A DNA stretch of 58,653 bases from Propylenella binzhouense (GTDB lineage: Bacteria > Pseudomonadota > Alphaproteobacteria > Rhizobiales > Afifellaceae), in assembly GCF_009866965.1 (NCBI RefSeq), contig NZ_SPKJ01000015.1, forward strand, positions 1 through 58,653, in the 5' to 3' direction. Numbering within the stretch: the first letter of the stretch is position 1; every line of letters begins with the position of its first letter. The notes beneath the pieces were generated by a model, which worked only from the letters and a program-made list of their open reading frames with translations, was not told the origin of the DNA and made no database searches. The position numbers and the translations under genes were made by a program. Of this stretch, positions 8,610-17,138 are shown piece after piece.

Positions 8610-9425
8610 GTGACTGGGAATCTTGATAGTAACGATATGATCCAGTTCGTGCTGGAAAACATGGGAACGAAGGACACGCTATGGTTATTCCATCACATCC
8701 CGAAAACGGCTGGAAGCTCTCTCCGTGCAGAGCTGGTTAACGCCACGAGGTCACAATATAACATTTATGAAGGCGCTGTAATTCCGGATGATCCGGCGCT
8801 TCGTACGCCGATAATATTGCTAAATCTTGCATGTGATGACTTCTTTATTAAGCACGCCGAGCGTCCGCGCCGGTTTGTATCCGGACATCTACTTCGTACT
8901 CACGTTGAGAGAATACTTTCTCTTGGAAATGTGAAAATGTTCACGTTATTGCGTGAGCCATTCGACCGTTTGGTATCATCATATCGCTATCAACAGACTC
9001 CAACGCATCCACAGCATAACGAATTTATCGCTCGGTTCCCGGATTTTTCTAATTTTATTGAATTCGAGCACTCCGCAAATGCCATGGCCAAATACATAAC
9101 CGGAGATGAAGAACCAAGTGCTGAGAAGTGCATTGAAATTCTGCGGCGAGATTATGTATTTGTCGGGACAATTGAGCGATACTCAATTTGTCGGCTCATG
9201 CTCTTCGAGCTGATAAACGCTGAAGCGCCGGAAGAGGAAACTCGCGAACGTGAGTCCGCGCCAACAGTCCCTAATGAGATAGACGACAAGGAACGATATC
9301 GTGAGCTATTCCGAGAACGGAACCGGGTCGACTACGAAGTGTATGACTTCGTCAGAAACCGAATTGAAAGTCAAGTTGAGTCAATGAAGTGTGCAATCCA
9401 CACATTAGGGATGGCAAGCGTCTGA
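8610..9425 (+). CDS. Sulfotransferase family 2 protein (second copy)
   Basis: A 271-residue carbohydrate sulfotransferase-like protein. The N-terminal HHIPKTAGSSLRAEL is the 5'-phosphosulfate-binding loop of heparan sulfate/uronyl 2-O-sulfotransferase-type enzymes, and LLREPFDRLVSSYRY is the 3'-phosphate loop. I chose a GTG start at 8610 because AGGAGGG at 8598-8604 sits at ideal distance; an upstream ATG at 8529 would add residues with no such site. It is AT-rich like the first sulfotransferase, lies on the opposite strand and is only distantly similar to it, so the pair is not a recent duplication. The acceptor is unknown; a surface polysaccharide is a reasonable guess. Confidence 0.87.
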   Translation: MTGNLDSNDMIQFVLENMGTKDTLWLFHHIPKTAGSSLRAELVNATRSQYNIYEGAVIPDDPALRTPIILLNLACDDFFIKHAERPRRFVSGHLLRTHVERILSLGNVKMFTLLREPFDRLVSSYRYQQTPTHPQHNEFIARFPDFSNFIEFEHSANAMAKYITGDEEPSAEKCIEILRRDYVFVGTIERYSICRLMLFELINAEAPEEETRERESAPTVPNEIDDKERYRELFRERNRVDYEVYDFVRNRIESQVESMKCAIHTLGMASV

Positions 9426-9449
9426 GTTCTAGAGGCCGCTCCATGTTTT

Positions 9450-9578
9450 AGATCACGGCCATCTCGGCGACGGCGTTCGCTTCGGCGCGGAGTCCGTAAG
9501 CAGTTGATCTTTTCGCAAAGTTCCTGCAAACGCTTTTGTTCAAGGCTCGCTGCTATTCGTCTCGATTCTTTGTTGGTT
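9450..9578 (-). pseudogene. Decayed third copy (C) of the small coiled-coil gene
   Basis: On the minus strand the leader of copy A (AACCAACAAAGGAGCCGAGAC at 8080-8100) recurs at 9559-9578 with its ribosome site changed to AAAGAATC. It is followed by a frame reading KRLQELCEKI, parallel to KRLREVNEEI of copy A. The ATG is gone and the rest fits better in another frame (GLRAEANAVAEMA then stop), suggesting a frameshift. The remaining parts of 9426-9731 show no other gene. Confidence 0.45.
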
Positions 9579-9731
9579 GGCCGCGCAGTCCCAACGACCG
9601 CCTCTTTAGGTCTGTAGCGACAGTCCGCCGCCGATAGATGAAGTCCGCAAGCAACCCTCCAGTTCAAGAACGGCATTGCCGTGAACCCGATAAGGCGGCC
9701 GGGGAGAGCCCCGACCGCCAATCTGAGGAAA

Positions 9732-9911
9732 TCAGGCGCTCGCCGGTTCGGCGTCGACCTTCGCCTTCAGCTCGATTCGCTCGGCCTGCAGTTCCTTCAC
9801 CCGGGCGGCGGCGGTTTTGGCCTCGTCTCGTGCCCTGGTTGCGGTCTCGCGCGTCCGCTTCAGTTCCTCGTTCACCTCGCGGAGGCGCTTGCGATCAGGA
9901 TTGGCAGCCAT
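9732..9911 (-). CDS. Small coiled-coil protein, copy B
   Basis: A 59-residue Arg/Glu/Ala-rich helical protein starting MAANPDRKRLREVNEEL, paralogous to copy A across its whole length. A ribosome site AAAGGAGC precedes the ATG, and the leader is shared with copy A. Its base composition is nearer to the genome average than that of copy A. It is the third gene of the block on the minus strand, 184 bp downstream of the 92-residue protein gene. Function unknown; the heptad-rich sequence suggests oligomer formation or binding to a partner coiled coil. Confidence 0.72.
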   Translation of the reverse strand: MAANPDRKRLREVNEELKRTRETATRARDEAKTAAARVKELQAERIELKAKVDAEPASA

Positions 9912-10095
9912 GTCTTGCTCCTTTGTATTTTGCACCGGAGGTTCCGGCGCGCGCAGTCTTCCCCCTCCGACTCCCGTTGTCCAGCGCGCCGGGAGGGGAA
10001 CGCGGCTGCGAAACGGGGTTCTCGCACCTGCAACATCCTTGCCTGGAACGCATTCTCGCAGGTGCCTGCGGCCTATTACCGCCCCGTCCTTTCGT

Positions 10096-10374
10096 TCACG
10101 CCTCCACCACCCGCCAGCCGTCTCCGCCGAGATATCGTCTATCGGTGCCGTAGGACCCGTCCTTCCTCTGCGGGTTCCCGTAGACGGTCGGGCCGGAACG
10201 GCCATGCGTCTTCAGCATCGCGACCCGGTAGCGCCTGCCGTCCTTCTCGATAATCGAGCCTTCCTTCACGCCCGCCGCTTCGCAGACGATCCGGTGGCGC
10301 TCCTCCCTGAGGCTCGCGAGCTGCGCCTCGAGCTCCTTCTCGCGGCGATCGAGTTCGTCCAGAGGGTCATTCAT
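10096..10374 (-). CDS. 92-residue protein with N-terminal coiled coil
   Basis: The first 35 residues (LDELDRREKELEAQLASLREE) form a predicted coiled coil. The remainder looks like a small beta-rich domain with VKEGSIIEKDGRRYRV and TVYGNPQRKDGSYGT. I do not recognise a family. The heptad-rich start recalls copies A and B, but no direct homology is visible. It lies between copy B and the tRNA-Val gene and probably belongs to the same accessory block. Codon use is close to the genome average, and the reading frame is free of stops with an ordinary ATG. Confidence 0.65.
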   Translation of the reverse strand: MNDPLDELDRREKELEAQLASLREERHRIVCEAAGVKEGSIIEKDGRRYRVAMLKTHGRSGPTVYGNPQRKDGSYGTDRRYLGGDGWRVVEA

Positions 10375-10565
10375 CGTGCGGTCTCCAGAAGGCGGGAGTG
10401 GGAAGAATTGAACACTTTCGGCCGACAGTCTGTCGACGGCAAGGAATAGCCCGAGGTGCTTCGGTGCCTGGAGGACGCCTGTCCGGCGGCTGCAGGGCGG
10501 CCTCGGCAGCGCCTCTCGTTCCGGAGCGCCGCGGCATCGGTCGTCGAAAAGCGGTATCGCGAGGA

Positions 10566-10640
10566 TGGTGGGCGCGACAGGGATTGAACCTGTGACCCCT
10601 CCCGTGTGAAGGGAGTGCTCTCCCGCTGAGCTACGCGCCC
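10566..10640 (-). tRNA. tRNA-Val (anticodon CAC)
   Basis: The minus strand folds as a standard cloverleaf: acceptor GGGCGCG/CGCGCCC, D arm GCTC-AGCGGGA-GAGC, anticodon arm CTCCC-TTCACAC-GGGAG with anticodon CAC, and T loop GGTTCAATCCC. The discriminator A and the 3' CCA are encoded (10566-10569). The gene's 3' end faces the accessory block to its left, the usual side for elements that integrate at a tRNA. Confidence 0.95.
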
Positions 10641-10695
10641 GTTCCGCGGCGGTCCCGCGCGGGTGGGTGACTAATAGGTAGCGCCTCCGGCGGCG

Positions 10696-11388
10696 TCAAG
10701 ACGCCTCCGCCCGCGCGCGCCGGGCGAGCAGGCCGTCGAGCACGCCCGCCGTGAGCGCATCATAGCGGTCGATGACGAGATCCGGCACCAGTTCCGCCAT
10801 CGGGACCGGCGTGTAGCCGAAGCTGACGCCGACGAAGGGAATGCCCGCCGCGCGGGCCGTCTCCACGTCGGTCCTTGAATCGCCGACCATCACGGCGCGG
10901 TCCGGGTCGCCGCCGGCGCGCGCGATCGTGCGCAGCAGGTGTCCGGGATGCGGCTTGCGCATCTCGAACGTGTCGGCGCCGCAGATCGCCAGGAACCGTT
11001 CGGCAATGCCGAGCGTGGTGAGCAGCTCCCGCGACAGGCCCTCGAGCTTATTGGTGCAGATGGCGAAGCGCCAGCCGGCCGCCTCGAGGGCGTCGAGCGC
11101 CTCGAGGGCGCCCGGATAGGGGCGGCTGCCGTCGCAGATATGCGCCGAATAGTGGCGCAGGAAATCGGCGTGCATGCGGTCGAGGAGGGCCGAGGACGCC
11201 ACCGTTCCCTGGCGGTGGAGCGCCACCTCGATCAAGTGGCGGGCGCCGTGGCCGATCCCGTCCCGTGCGGATGGTCCCGCGGGCGGAAAGCCGTGCTCGC
11301 GGAGCACGGCGTCGAGCGCCGCGAGGAGATCCGGCGCCGTGTCGACGAGGGTGCCGTCGAGATCGAAGACGAGGAGGGAATCAGGCAT
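10696..11388 (-). CDS. gph: Phosphoglycolate phosphatase-like HAD hydrolase
   Basis: A 230-residue HAD-superfamily phosphatase. Motif I is [10 protein letters not shown], motif II the ICTNK region, and the late motif [15 protein letters not shown] carries the metal-binding aspartates. Its length and cap fit the Gph/PGPase subfamily, which clears 2-phosphoglycolate made by ribulose bisphosphate oxygenation or DNA repair. An ATG at 11388 and a GTG one codon earlier are both possible starts. It is divergent from rpiA, a common neighbour in alphaproteobacteria. Substrate assignment within the HAD family is by similarity only. Confidence 0.87.
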   Translation of the reverse strand: MPDSLLVFDLDGTLVDTAPDLLAALDAVLREHGFPPAGPSARDGIGHGARHLIEVALHRQGTVASSALLDRMHADFLRHYSAHICDGSRPYPGALEALDALEAAGWRFAICTNKLEGLSRELLTTLGIAERFLAICGADTFEMRKPHPGHLLRTIARAGGDPDRAVMVGDSRTDVETARAAGIPFVGVSFGYTPVPMAELVPDLVIDRYDALTAGVLDGLLARRARAEAS

Positions 11389-11524
11389 CACGGCACTATA
11401 CCGGGATTGGCCGCGGCTGCACGCCCGCGCATGCGGCGGACGGCCCCGGCGGCATGCCGCGATGGCGATAAGGGACGCCCTGTGTTATGCGGCCCACACT
11501 GGCCGCTGGCCGATCGGTAGGGCG

Positions 11525-12214
11525 ATGGCTGACGAACTGAAGAGAACCGCTGCGGAGGCCGCGCTCTCCCATGTCCGGAACGGCATGCGGATCGGGCTCG
11601 GTACCGGCTCCACGGCTGCCCATTTCGTCAGGGCTCTCGGCCGGCGCGTGGCGACCGGGCTCGAGGTCGTCGGCGTTCCGACGTCCGAGGCGACGGCCGC
11701 GCTCGCGCGCGAGGCCGGAATCCCGCTCGCCACGCTCGACGACTATCCGGAGCTCGACCTCGTCGTCGACGGCGCGGACGAGATCGGCCCGGGCCTCTCG
11801 CTCGTAAAGGGCGGGGGCGCGGCGCTGCTTCGGGAAAAGATCGTCGCCTACGCGGCGGAGCGCATGATCGTGGTCGCCGACGGCTCCAAGCTCGTCGATG
11901 CGCTCGGGGCATTTCCGCTGCCCATCGAGATCGTTCCGTTCGGCGCGACCGCCACCACCCTGGCGGTCGAGCGGGCGGCGATCGATTGCGGCCTTCGCTG
12001 CGCGCTCGATCTCCGGACCCGGGACGGCGCGCCGGTCGTGACCGACGGCGGCAACTGGATCGTGGACGCATCATTTGGCCGCATTCCGGACCCAGAACCG
12101 CTGGCTTGCAGGCTCTCGGCGCTGCCGGGCGTCGTCGAGCACGGTCTGTTCCTCGACTTCGCCGATCTGGCGCTCGTCGCCTTTCCCGACGGTCTGAAGG
12201 AGATCGGGGCGTGA
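11525..12214 (+). CDS. rpiA: Ribose-5-phosphate isomerase A
   Basis: A 229-residue cytosolic enzyme interconverting ribose 5-phosphate and ribulose 5-phosphate in the pentose phosphate pathway. Signature stretches are [12 protein letters not shown] (phosphate binding), [24 protein letters not shown] (catalytic Asp/Glu and Lys) and [10 protein letters not shown]. The ATG at 11525 gives the normal family start [14 protein letters not shown]. It leads a likely three-gene unit with the DUF2059 protein (62-bp gap) and glutathione reductase (7-bp gap). Confidence 0.95.
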   Translation: MADELKRTAAEAALSHVRNGMRIGLGTGSTAAHFVRALGRRVATGLEVVGVPTSEATAALAREAGIPLATLDDYPELDLVVDGADEIGPGLSLVKGGGAALLREKIVAYAAERMIVVADGSKLVDALGAFPLPIEIVPFGATATTLAVERAAIDCGLRCALDLRTRDGAPVVTDGGNWIVDASFGRIPDPEPLACRLSALPGVVEHGLFLDFADLALVAFPDGLKEIGA

Positions 12215-12276
12215 GGCGCCCGGCCTGTCAACGAATGCACGGCGTCCGGGCCGACGCCGCAAACGGAGTCCCTTCG

Positions 12277-12834
12277 ATGAAACGTTTCGTACGCGCCGCC
12301 GCTCTGGCGCTCGCCGTGGCAATGGCCGCGCCGGCATCTGCGCAGAGCCCCGCTCCCGCTTCCGCACCCGATGCCGAAACCCTCGCGATCGCGCACAAGG
12401 TCGTCCGGGCGAGCGGTTCGGGCCGCATGTTCGACGAGATCCTGCCGAACGTCGCCGAGCGGGCCAAGACCACCTTCATCCGGTCCAATCCGCAGATGCA
12501 GCTCGGCGTCATCAAGGTGGTCGACGAGGTCGCCCTCGATCTCGTCGATCGTCGGAAGGATCTCGACGACAGGCTCGCCGAGGTCTGGGCCGGCTTCTTC
12601 GACAAGGATCAGCTGCGGGCGGTGCTCGACTTCTACAACTCGCCGGCCGGGCAGCGCTTCGCCGAAATCCAGCCCCAGGTGCTGGGCCGCCAGCTCGAGG
12701 TCGCGGATGACTGGGCTCAGGAGATCGGGCAGGAGATCGCGAAGCGCGTCACCGACGAGCTCAACGCGATGGTGAAGGACGAAACGAGCAAGCTCGAGCA
12801 GCCGGGCACCACTGCGAAGCCCCAGGCTCAGTAG
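12277..12834 (+). CDS. Exported DUF2059 protein
   Basis: A 185-residue periplasmic protein: a signal peptide ending at ASAQS, then one DUF2059 domain with the pattern FDKDQLRAVLDFYNSPAGQRF. DUF2059 proteins are widespread helical periplasmic proteins of unknown role. It is sandwiched between rpiA and gor, an arrangement common in Hyphomicrobiales. The C-terminal tail is low-complexity (Thr/Ala/Gln/Pro). Confidence 0.87.
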   Translation: MKRFVRAAALALAVAMAAPASAQSPAPASAPDAETLAIAHKVVRASGSGRMFDEILPNVAERAKTTFIRSNPQMQLGVIKVVDEVALDLVDRRKDLDDRLAEVWAGFFDKDQLRAVLDFYNSPAGQRFAEIQPQVLGRQLEVADDWAQEIGQEIAKRVTDELNAMVKDETSKLEQPGTTAKPQAQ

Positions 12835-12841
12835 GCCTGCG

Positions 12842-14233
12842 ATGGCGCGGGACTACGACCTCTTCGTGATCGGCGCCGGGTCGGGTGGCGTGCGCGCCGC
12901 CCGCAAGGCGGCCGAGGCGGGCGCCCGGGTGGCGATCGCGGAGGCCGATCGGGTCGGTGGAACCTGCGTCATCCGCGGCTGCGTGCCGAAGAAGCTCTTC
13001 GTCTACGCATCGCAGTTCTCCGAGGCGTTCGAGGATTCCGCCGGCTACGGCTGGACGCTGGGGGAGGCACGGTTCGACTGGCCGACGCTCGTCGCCAACA
13101 AGGACCGCGAGATCGCCCGCCTGGAGGGCATCTACCGCGCGAATCTCGGCCGTGCCGGCGTGGAGCTCTTCGAGAGCCGGGCGGTTCTCGCCGGCGGGCA
13201 CGAGGTCCGGCTGGAGGCGCTCGGCCGGACCGTGACGGCCGACACGATCCTCGTCGCGACCGGCGGCAGGCCGAACCCGCACGCCGACCTGCCCGGCCAC
13301 GAGCACTGCATCACCTCGAACGAGGCCTTTCACCTCGATCGCCTTCCGGAGAAGGTCCTGATTGCGGGCGGCGGCTATATCGCGGTGGAGTTCGCCGGGA
13401 TCTTCAACGGTCTCGGCGTCGACACGACGCTGGTCTATCGCGGCCCGGAGCTTCTTTCCCGCTTCGACATGGACCTCCGGCGCCTCCTCCATGCGGAGAC
13501 CGAAAACAAAGGTATCCGCGTTCGCTGCAAGACGATCTTCAGCCGGATCGAGAAGCTTTCGGACGGTCGCCTGCGGGCCCTGCTGTCCGATGGATCCGTG
13601 GAGGAGGCCGACGCGATCATGCTCGCCGTCGGGCGCCTTCCCAACAGCGCGGGCCTCGGCCTGGCGGAAGCGGGCGTGAAGCTCAATTCCCGCGGCGGCG
13701 TCATCGTCGACGAATACTCGCGGACCGCCGCCGGACACATCTGGGCGATCGGCGATGTCACGGACCGCCTGCAGCTTACGCCGGTCGCGATCCACGAGGC
13801 GATGTGCTTCGTCGAGACGGTCTACCGCGGCCGGCCGACCAGGCCCGACCACGATCTCGTCGCGACCGCGGTGTTCTCGCATCCGGAGATCGGCACCGTC
13901 GGCCTCACGGAGGACGAGGCGCGCAAGCGCCATCGCGATCTCGACATCTACAAGGCAGTGTTCCGGCCGATGCGGCACACGCTGTCGGGCCGCTCGGACC
14001 GCATGCTCCTGAAGCTGGTCGTGGAGCCGGCCTCGGGGAAGGTGCTCGGCGCCCATGTGCTCGGGCCGGATGCGGGCGAGATGGCGCAGCTTCTCGGCAT
14101 CCCGCTGAAGATGGGTGCCACCATCGCCGATTTCGATCGCACGATGGCGGTGCACCCGACCGCGGCGGAGGAACTCGTGACCTTCTCCGGTCCGACCGAG
14201 CGGATCAGGTCCGGAGAGACCGTCGCCGCCTGA
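12842..14233 (+). CDS. gor: Glutathione-disulfide reductase
   Basis: A 463-residue FAD enzyme that reduces oxidised glutathione with NADPH. Visible features in order: FAD-binding GAGSGGVRAARKAAEAGA, redox-active pair in GGTCVIRGCVPKK, the NADPH-binding GGGYIAVEFAGIFNGLG and the C-terminal HPTAAEE with the catalytic His-Glu. It begins 7 bp after the DUF2059 gene. Other thiol-linked genes in the window (msrA/msrB, GST, GFA protein) are consistent with a glutathione-based redox system. Confidence 0.95.
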   Translation: MARDYDLFVIGAGSGGVRAARKAAEAGARVAIAEADRVGGTCVIRGCVPKKLFVYASQFSEAFEDSAGYGWTLGEARFDWPTLVANKDREIARLEGIYRANLGRAGVELFESRAVLAGGHEVRLEALGRTVTADTILVATGGRPNPHADLPGHEHCITSNEAFHLDRLPEKVLIAGGGYIAVEFAGIFNGLGVDTTLVYRGPELLSRFDMDLRRLLHAETENKGIRVRCKTIFSRIEKLSDGRLRALLSDGSVEEADAIMLAVGRLPNSAGLGLAEAGVKLNSRGGVIVDEYSRTAAGHIWAIGDVTDRLQLTPVAIHEAMCFVETVYRGRPTRPDHDLVATAVFSHPEIGTVGLTEDEARKRHRDLDIYKAVFRPMRHTLSGRSDRMLLKLVVEPASGKVLGAHVLGPDAGEMAQLLGIPLKMGATIADFDRTMAVHPTAAEELVTFSGPTERIRSGETVAA

Positions 14234-14246
14234 CGGCCAAGGCCGT
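14233..14246. terminator. Short hairpin between convergent gor and Spy-like gene
   Basis: Six-base GC stem ACGGCC/GGCCGT with an AA centre immediately after the gor stop codon. Weak as a terminator on its own and without a T run. Confidence 0.35.
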
Positions 14247-14272
14247 CGGCCGCACCTGGTGCTCGCGGCCGC

Positions 14273-14800
14273 CTAAAGGCGGGCCTGGCGCGCGGGCGAG
14301 GAATAGCCGCGCAGCTCCGCATAGCGGGCGCGCTGGGCGGGATCGAGCACGGCGGCCGTCGCGATGTGGTGGCGGAGATAGGCGGTCCGGATCTGGGCCT
14401 GCGTCCGGTTGATCTCGAGGATGGCGGCGGAGAGCCCCTCGGGCGTGATCGTCTGGTCGGCGAAGGCGCGGTCGAGCGCAGCCTCCTGCTGCGCGAGGCG
14501 GGCGCGGAGCTCGCCGGCTTCGGTCTGCATCTCCGCCGCGATCTCCTCCACCTCGCGCTTCTGCTCGTCGTCGAGGCCGAGCGCATCGGACAGGCCGAGA
14601 ACGAGGTCCGGGCCGGGATAGCCGTTGATCTCGGCGGCGAGCGACATGGCCCTGCCGTGGCCGGCCCGGATGTCGGTCATCTCGTCCGGGGAGAGCTGCC
14701 GTTCGATCGGGCGTGCTTGTTCCTCTGCCGGATGCGCGGTTTCGGCCGGAGCGCTGCTGATGAAGGAGAATGCGAGGATCGCGACGAGGATCGAATGCAT
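14273..14800 (-). CDS. Spy/CpxP-like periplasmic protein
   Basis: A 175-residue exported helical protein. A short signal sequence (ending near SSAPA) precedes a long alpha-helical region with two LTxxQ-type motifs, GLDDEQKREVEEIAAEM and LDPAQRARYAELRGY. These are the hallmark of the Spy/CpxP/CnrX periplasmic chaperone and metal-sensor group. There is no two-component system or efflux pump beside it to reveal the signal. It converges on gor and is divergent from the DAHP synthase gene. Confidence 0.72.
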   Translation of the reverse strand: MHSILVAILAFSFISSAPAETAHPAEEQARPIERQLSPDEMTDIRAGHGRAMSLAAEINGYPGPDLVLGLSDALGLDDEQKREVEEIAAEMQTEAGELRARLAQQEAALDRAFADQTITPEGLSAAILEINRTQAQIRTAYLRHHIATAAVLDPAQRARYAELRGYSSPARQARL

Positions 14801-14913
14801 GGAGGCCGACTCTGGTGGGGCGACAGCCCTAGCATGCTGTCGGCGGTCCGGCGATTCCGGATGATGTCGCGGCGGCTCGGATGGGCTTGGTCCGGCGCGC
14901 CCGGGGATAGCCT

Positions 14914-14973
14914 TTGTCTGGCGGGACCGGCGCGATCTCTATATAAGCTCCCGCCAGGGCTGTGGCCTGGCGG
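14914..14973 (+). promoter_or_regulatory. Candidate promoter and leader hairpin of the DAHP synthase gene
   Basis: TTGTCT at 14914-14919 and TCTATA at 14938-14943 (18-nt spacer) make a sigma-70-like promoter. Just after the expected start of transcription lies a perfect hairpin CCGCCAGG/CCTGGCGG (14951-14958 with 14966-14973). About 80 nt of leader follow before the coding start, including a ten-codon GTG frame with one Trp codon (15007-15039). Confidence 0.4.
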
Positions 14974-15055
14974 CGGGGGCGTTCCGCCGAACCCGTGTCG
15001 TTCGGAGTGAAGAAGTGGCCGCCGGAGTGCGGCAGGTGAGTTTCGGGAGCCTGTG

Positions 15056-16438
15056 ATGAGCGAGAATTGGACACCGGCGAGCTGGCGGTCGAAGCCGATC
15101 GTGCAGGTGCCGGACTATCCGGACAGGGAGGCCTTGGCGCAGGTCGAAGGGCGCCTGGCGACCTATCCGCCGCTCGTCTTTGCTGGCGAGGCCCGGGCGC
15201 TGAAGCGTCACCTCGCAGAGGTCGCGGCGGGCAAAGCGTTCCTGCTCCAGGGCGGCGATTGCGCCGAGAGCTTCGTCGAACACCGCGCCGACAACATTCG
15301 CGATTTCTTCCGCGTCTTCCTGCAGATGGCGGTGGTTCTCACATTCGCCGCGAAATCGCCGGTGGTGAAGGTTGGCCGCATCGCCGGCCAGTTCGCCAAG
15401 CCGCGTTCCGAGCCGATGGAACGTCAGGGCGACAAGCTGCTGCCGAGCTATCGCGGCGACATCATCAACGCGACCGACTTCACGGAGGAGGCCCGCACGC
15501 CCGATCCGGTCCGGCTCGAAATGGCCTACCGGCAGTCGGCTGCGACGCTGAACCTTCTGCGCGCCTTCGCGCAGGGTGGCTACGCGAACCTCGAGCACGT
15601 GCACCAGTGGATGCTCGGCTTCGTGGCGGACAGCCCGCAGCGCGAGCGCTACGAGCAACTCGCCGACCGGATCACCGAGACGCTCGGCTTCATGCGGGCG
15701 ATCGGCATCGATGCCGACCGGACGCCGGAGCTGCGCCAGACCGACTTCTTCACGAGCCACGAGGCGCTGCTCCTCGGCTATGAGGAGGCCCTGACGCGGA
15801 TCGATTCCACGACCGGCGACTGGTACGCGACCTCGGGCCACATGATCTGGGTCGGCGAGCGCACGCGGCAGCTCGATCACGCCCATTTCGAATATTGCCG
15901 CGGTGTCAACAACCCGATCGGGCTGAAATGCGGGCCGAACATTCAGCCGGACGAGCTCGTCCGCTCGATCGCGCTTCTCAACCCGAAGAACGAGCCCGGC
16001 CGGCTCACGCTGATCATGCGGTTCGGGGCTGACAGGCTCGCCGAGCGCCTGCCGCGCCTCATCCGGGCGGTCGAGCGCGAGGGCTCCGCGGTCGTGTGGT
16101 CGTGCGACCCGATGCACGGCAACACGATCAAGGCCGCGACCGGCTTCAAGACGCGGCCGTTCGAGCTGATCCTGCGCGAGGTCGAGAACTTCTTCGCCAT
16201 CCATCGCGCCGAGGGGACCCATGCCGGCGGCATCCATATCGAGATGACCGGCAAGAACGTCACCGAATGCACGGGCGGCGCGCGTGCGATTTCCGAGCAG
16301 GACCTGTCCGACCGCTACCACACGCATTGCGACCCGCGGCTCAACGCCGACCAGGCGCTCGAGCTCGCCTTCCTGGTGGCCGAGCTCCTGAACAAGGAGC
16401 AGTTCGGGGAGCATGCCAGGGTCGCGAAGGGCGCGTGA
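15056..16438 (+). CDS. Class II 3-deoxy-7-phosphoheptulonate (DAHP) synthase
   Basis: A 460-residue enzyme joining phosphoenolpyruvate and erythrose 4-phosphate, the first step of the shikimate pathway. It is of the plant/actinobacterial class II type. Diagnostic blocks are [41 protein letters not shown] and CDPMHGNT, plus [12 protein letters not shown] near the end. The ATG at 15056 has GGGAG six bases upstream; a GTG one codon earlier is also possible. It is followed by a strong hairpin, so it is probably monocistronic. Confidence 0.94.
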   Translation: MSENWTPASWRSKPIVQVPDYPDREALAQVEGRLATYPPLVFAGEARALKRHLAEVAAGKAFLLQGGDCAESFVEHRADNIRDFFRVFLQMAVVLTFAAKSPVVKVGRIAGQFAKPRSEPMERQGDKLLPSYRGDIINATDFTEEARTPDPVRLEMAYRQSAATLNLLRAFAQGGYANLEHVHQWMLGFVADSPQRERYEQLADRITETLGFMRAIGIDADRTPELRQTDFFTSHEALLLGYEEALTRIDSTTGDWYATSGHMIWVGERTRQLDHAHFEYCRGVNNPIGLKCGPNIQPDELVRSIALLNPKNEPGRLTLIMRFGADRLAERLPRLIRAVEREGSAVVWSCDPMHGNTIKAATGFKTRPFELILREVENFFAIHRAEGTHAGGIHIEMTGKNVTECTGGARAISEQDLSDRYHTHCDPRLNADQALELAFLVAELLNKEQFGEHARVAKGA

Positions 16439-16444
16439 CCCGTT

Positions 16445-16465
16445 CCGGCCGGCGACGCCGGCCGG
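16445..16465. terminator. GC hairpin after the DAHP synthase gene
   Basis: Perfect 9-bp stem CCGGCCGGC/GCCGGCCGG with a GAC loop, starting 6 nt after the stop codon. No strong T tract follows. Confidence 0.55.
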
Positions 16466-16584
16466 CCGATTCCGCGGGGATTTGCCGGTTGGCGCCGGGA
16501 TCGCTACCGTGTGACCGGCGTGCTGCGGCACACGGCCGGCCCGCCGCGCGGCGGGCGGGCGGCGAACACGACCAGGCAGGGAAG

Positions 16585-17028
16585 ATGAGCACCGAGGAGA
16601 TCGGGGAGCCGCCCCGCAGCGCCGTCTTCGGCAATGGCCGCCGGCCCTCCGCGCTGCCGGGACAGGGTGGCCTCGGCCGCATTGTCGATTCCGCGCTCAA
16701 CTCCGCCCGCGGCATCCGCGCCGGGCTGCGGACCGAGGCGGCCATCCAGCAGGAATTCGCGATCGCCGCGATCCTCCTGCCGCTCTCCTTCGTCGTCGCC
16801 TCTTCGGCCTGGACCTGGATGGCGCTTGTCGGGAGCCTCTTCTTCGTTTTCGTCGTTGAGTTCCTCAACACGGCCGTGGAGCGGCTCTGCAATCACGTCA
16901 CGCCGGAACGGCACGAGGCGATCCGGGTGACGAAGGACCTCGCCTCCGCCGCCGTGTTCTTCGCGCTCCTGACGGCCGGTCTGGTCTGGATCGTCGCGGC
17001 GCTGACGCGGTTCGGCCTGCTCTCCTGA
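16585..17028 (+). CDS. dgkA: Diacylglycerol kinase
   Basis: A 147-residue inner-membrane kinase that phosphorylates diacylglycerol to phosphatidic acid, recycling lipid from osmoregulated glucan or LPS modification. The family hallmark is intact: an N-terminal segment with SALNSARGIRAGLRTEAAIQQEF, then FVVEFLNTAVERLCN with the catalytic glutamates, and three hydrophobic helices. The 35-residue polar N-terminal lead is longer than in E. coli. The ATG at 16585 has a GGCAGGGAA site ahead of it. Confidence 0.92.
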   Translation: MSTEEIGEPPRSAVFGNGRRPSALPGQGGLGRIVDSALNSARGIRAGLRTEAAIQQEFAIAAILLPLSFVVASSAWTWMALVGSLFFVFVVEFLNTAVERLCNHVTPERHEAIRVTKDLASAAVFFALLTAGLVWIVAALTRFGLLS

Positions 17029-17138
17029 CGGCCGGCCGTGAACGCTGCGTCGCCGATTCGGCGGCTGGCGGCGGCGGGTGCTGTTCCGTATCTCTCCCCG
17101 TGACGGGCCGCCGCGCCGGTGGCCGGGGAGATTTCACG

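Noticed and set aside
8420-8626. A 68-codon plus-strand frame upstream of the second sulfotransferase
   Set aside because: Its codons run into the sulfotransferase start region in another frame, it has no ribosome site, and the peptide resembles nothing known.
9371-9721. A 116-codon minus-strand open frame overlapping the end of the second sulfotransferase
   Set aside because: It lacks a ribosome site and recognisable product; part of it is better explained as the decayed third coiled-coil copy.
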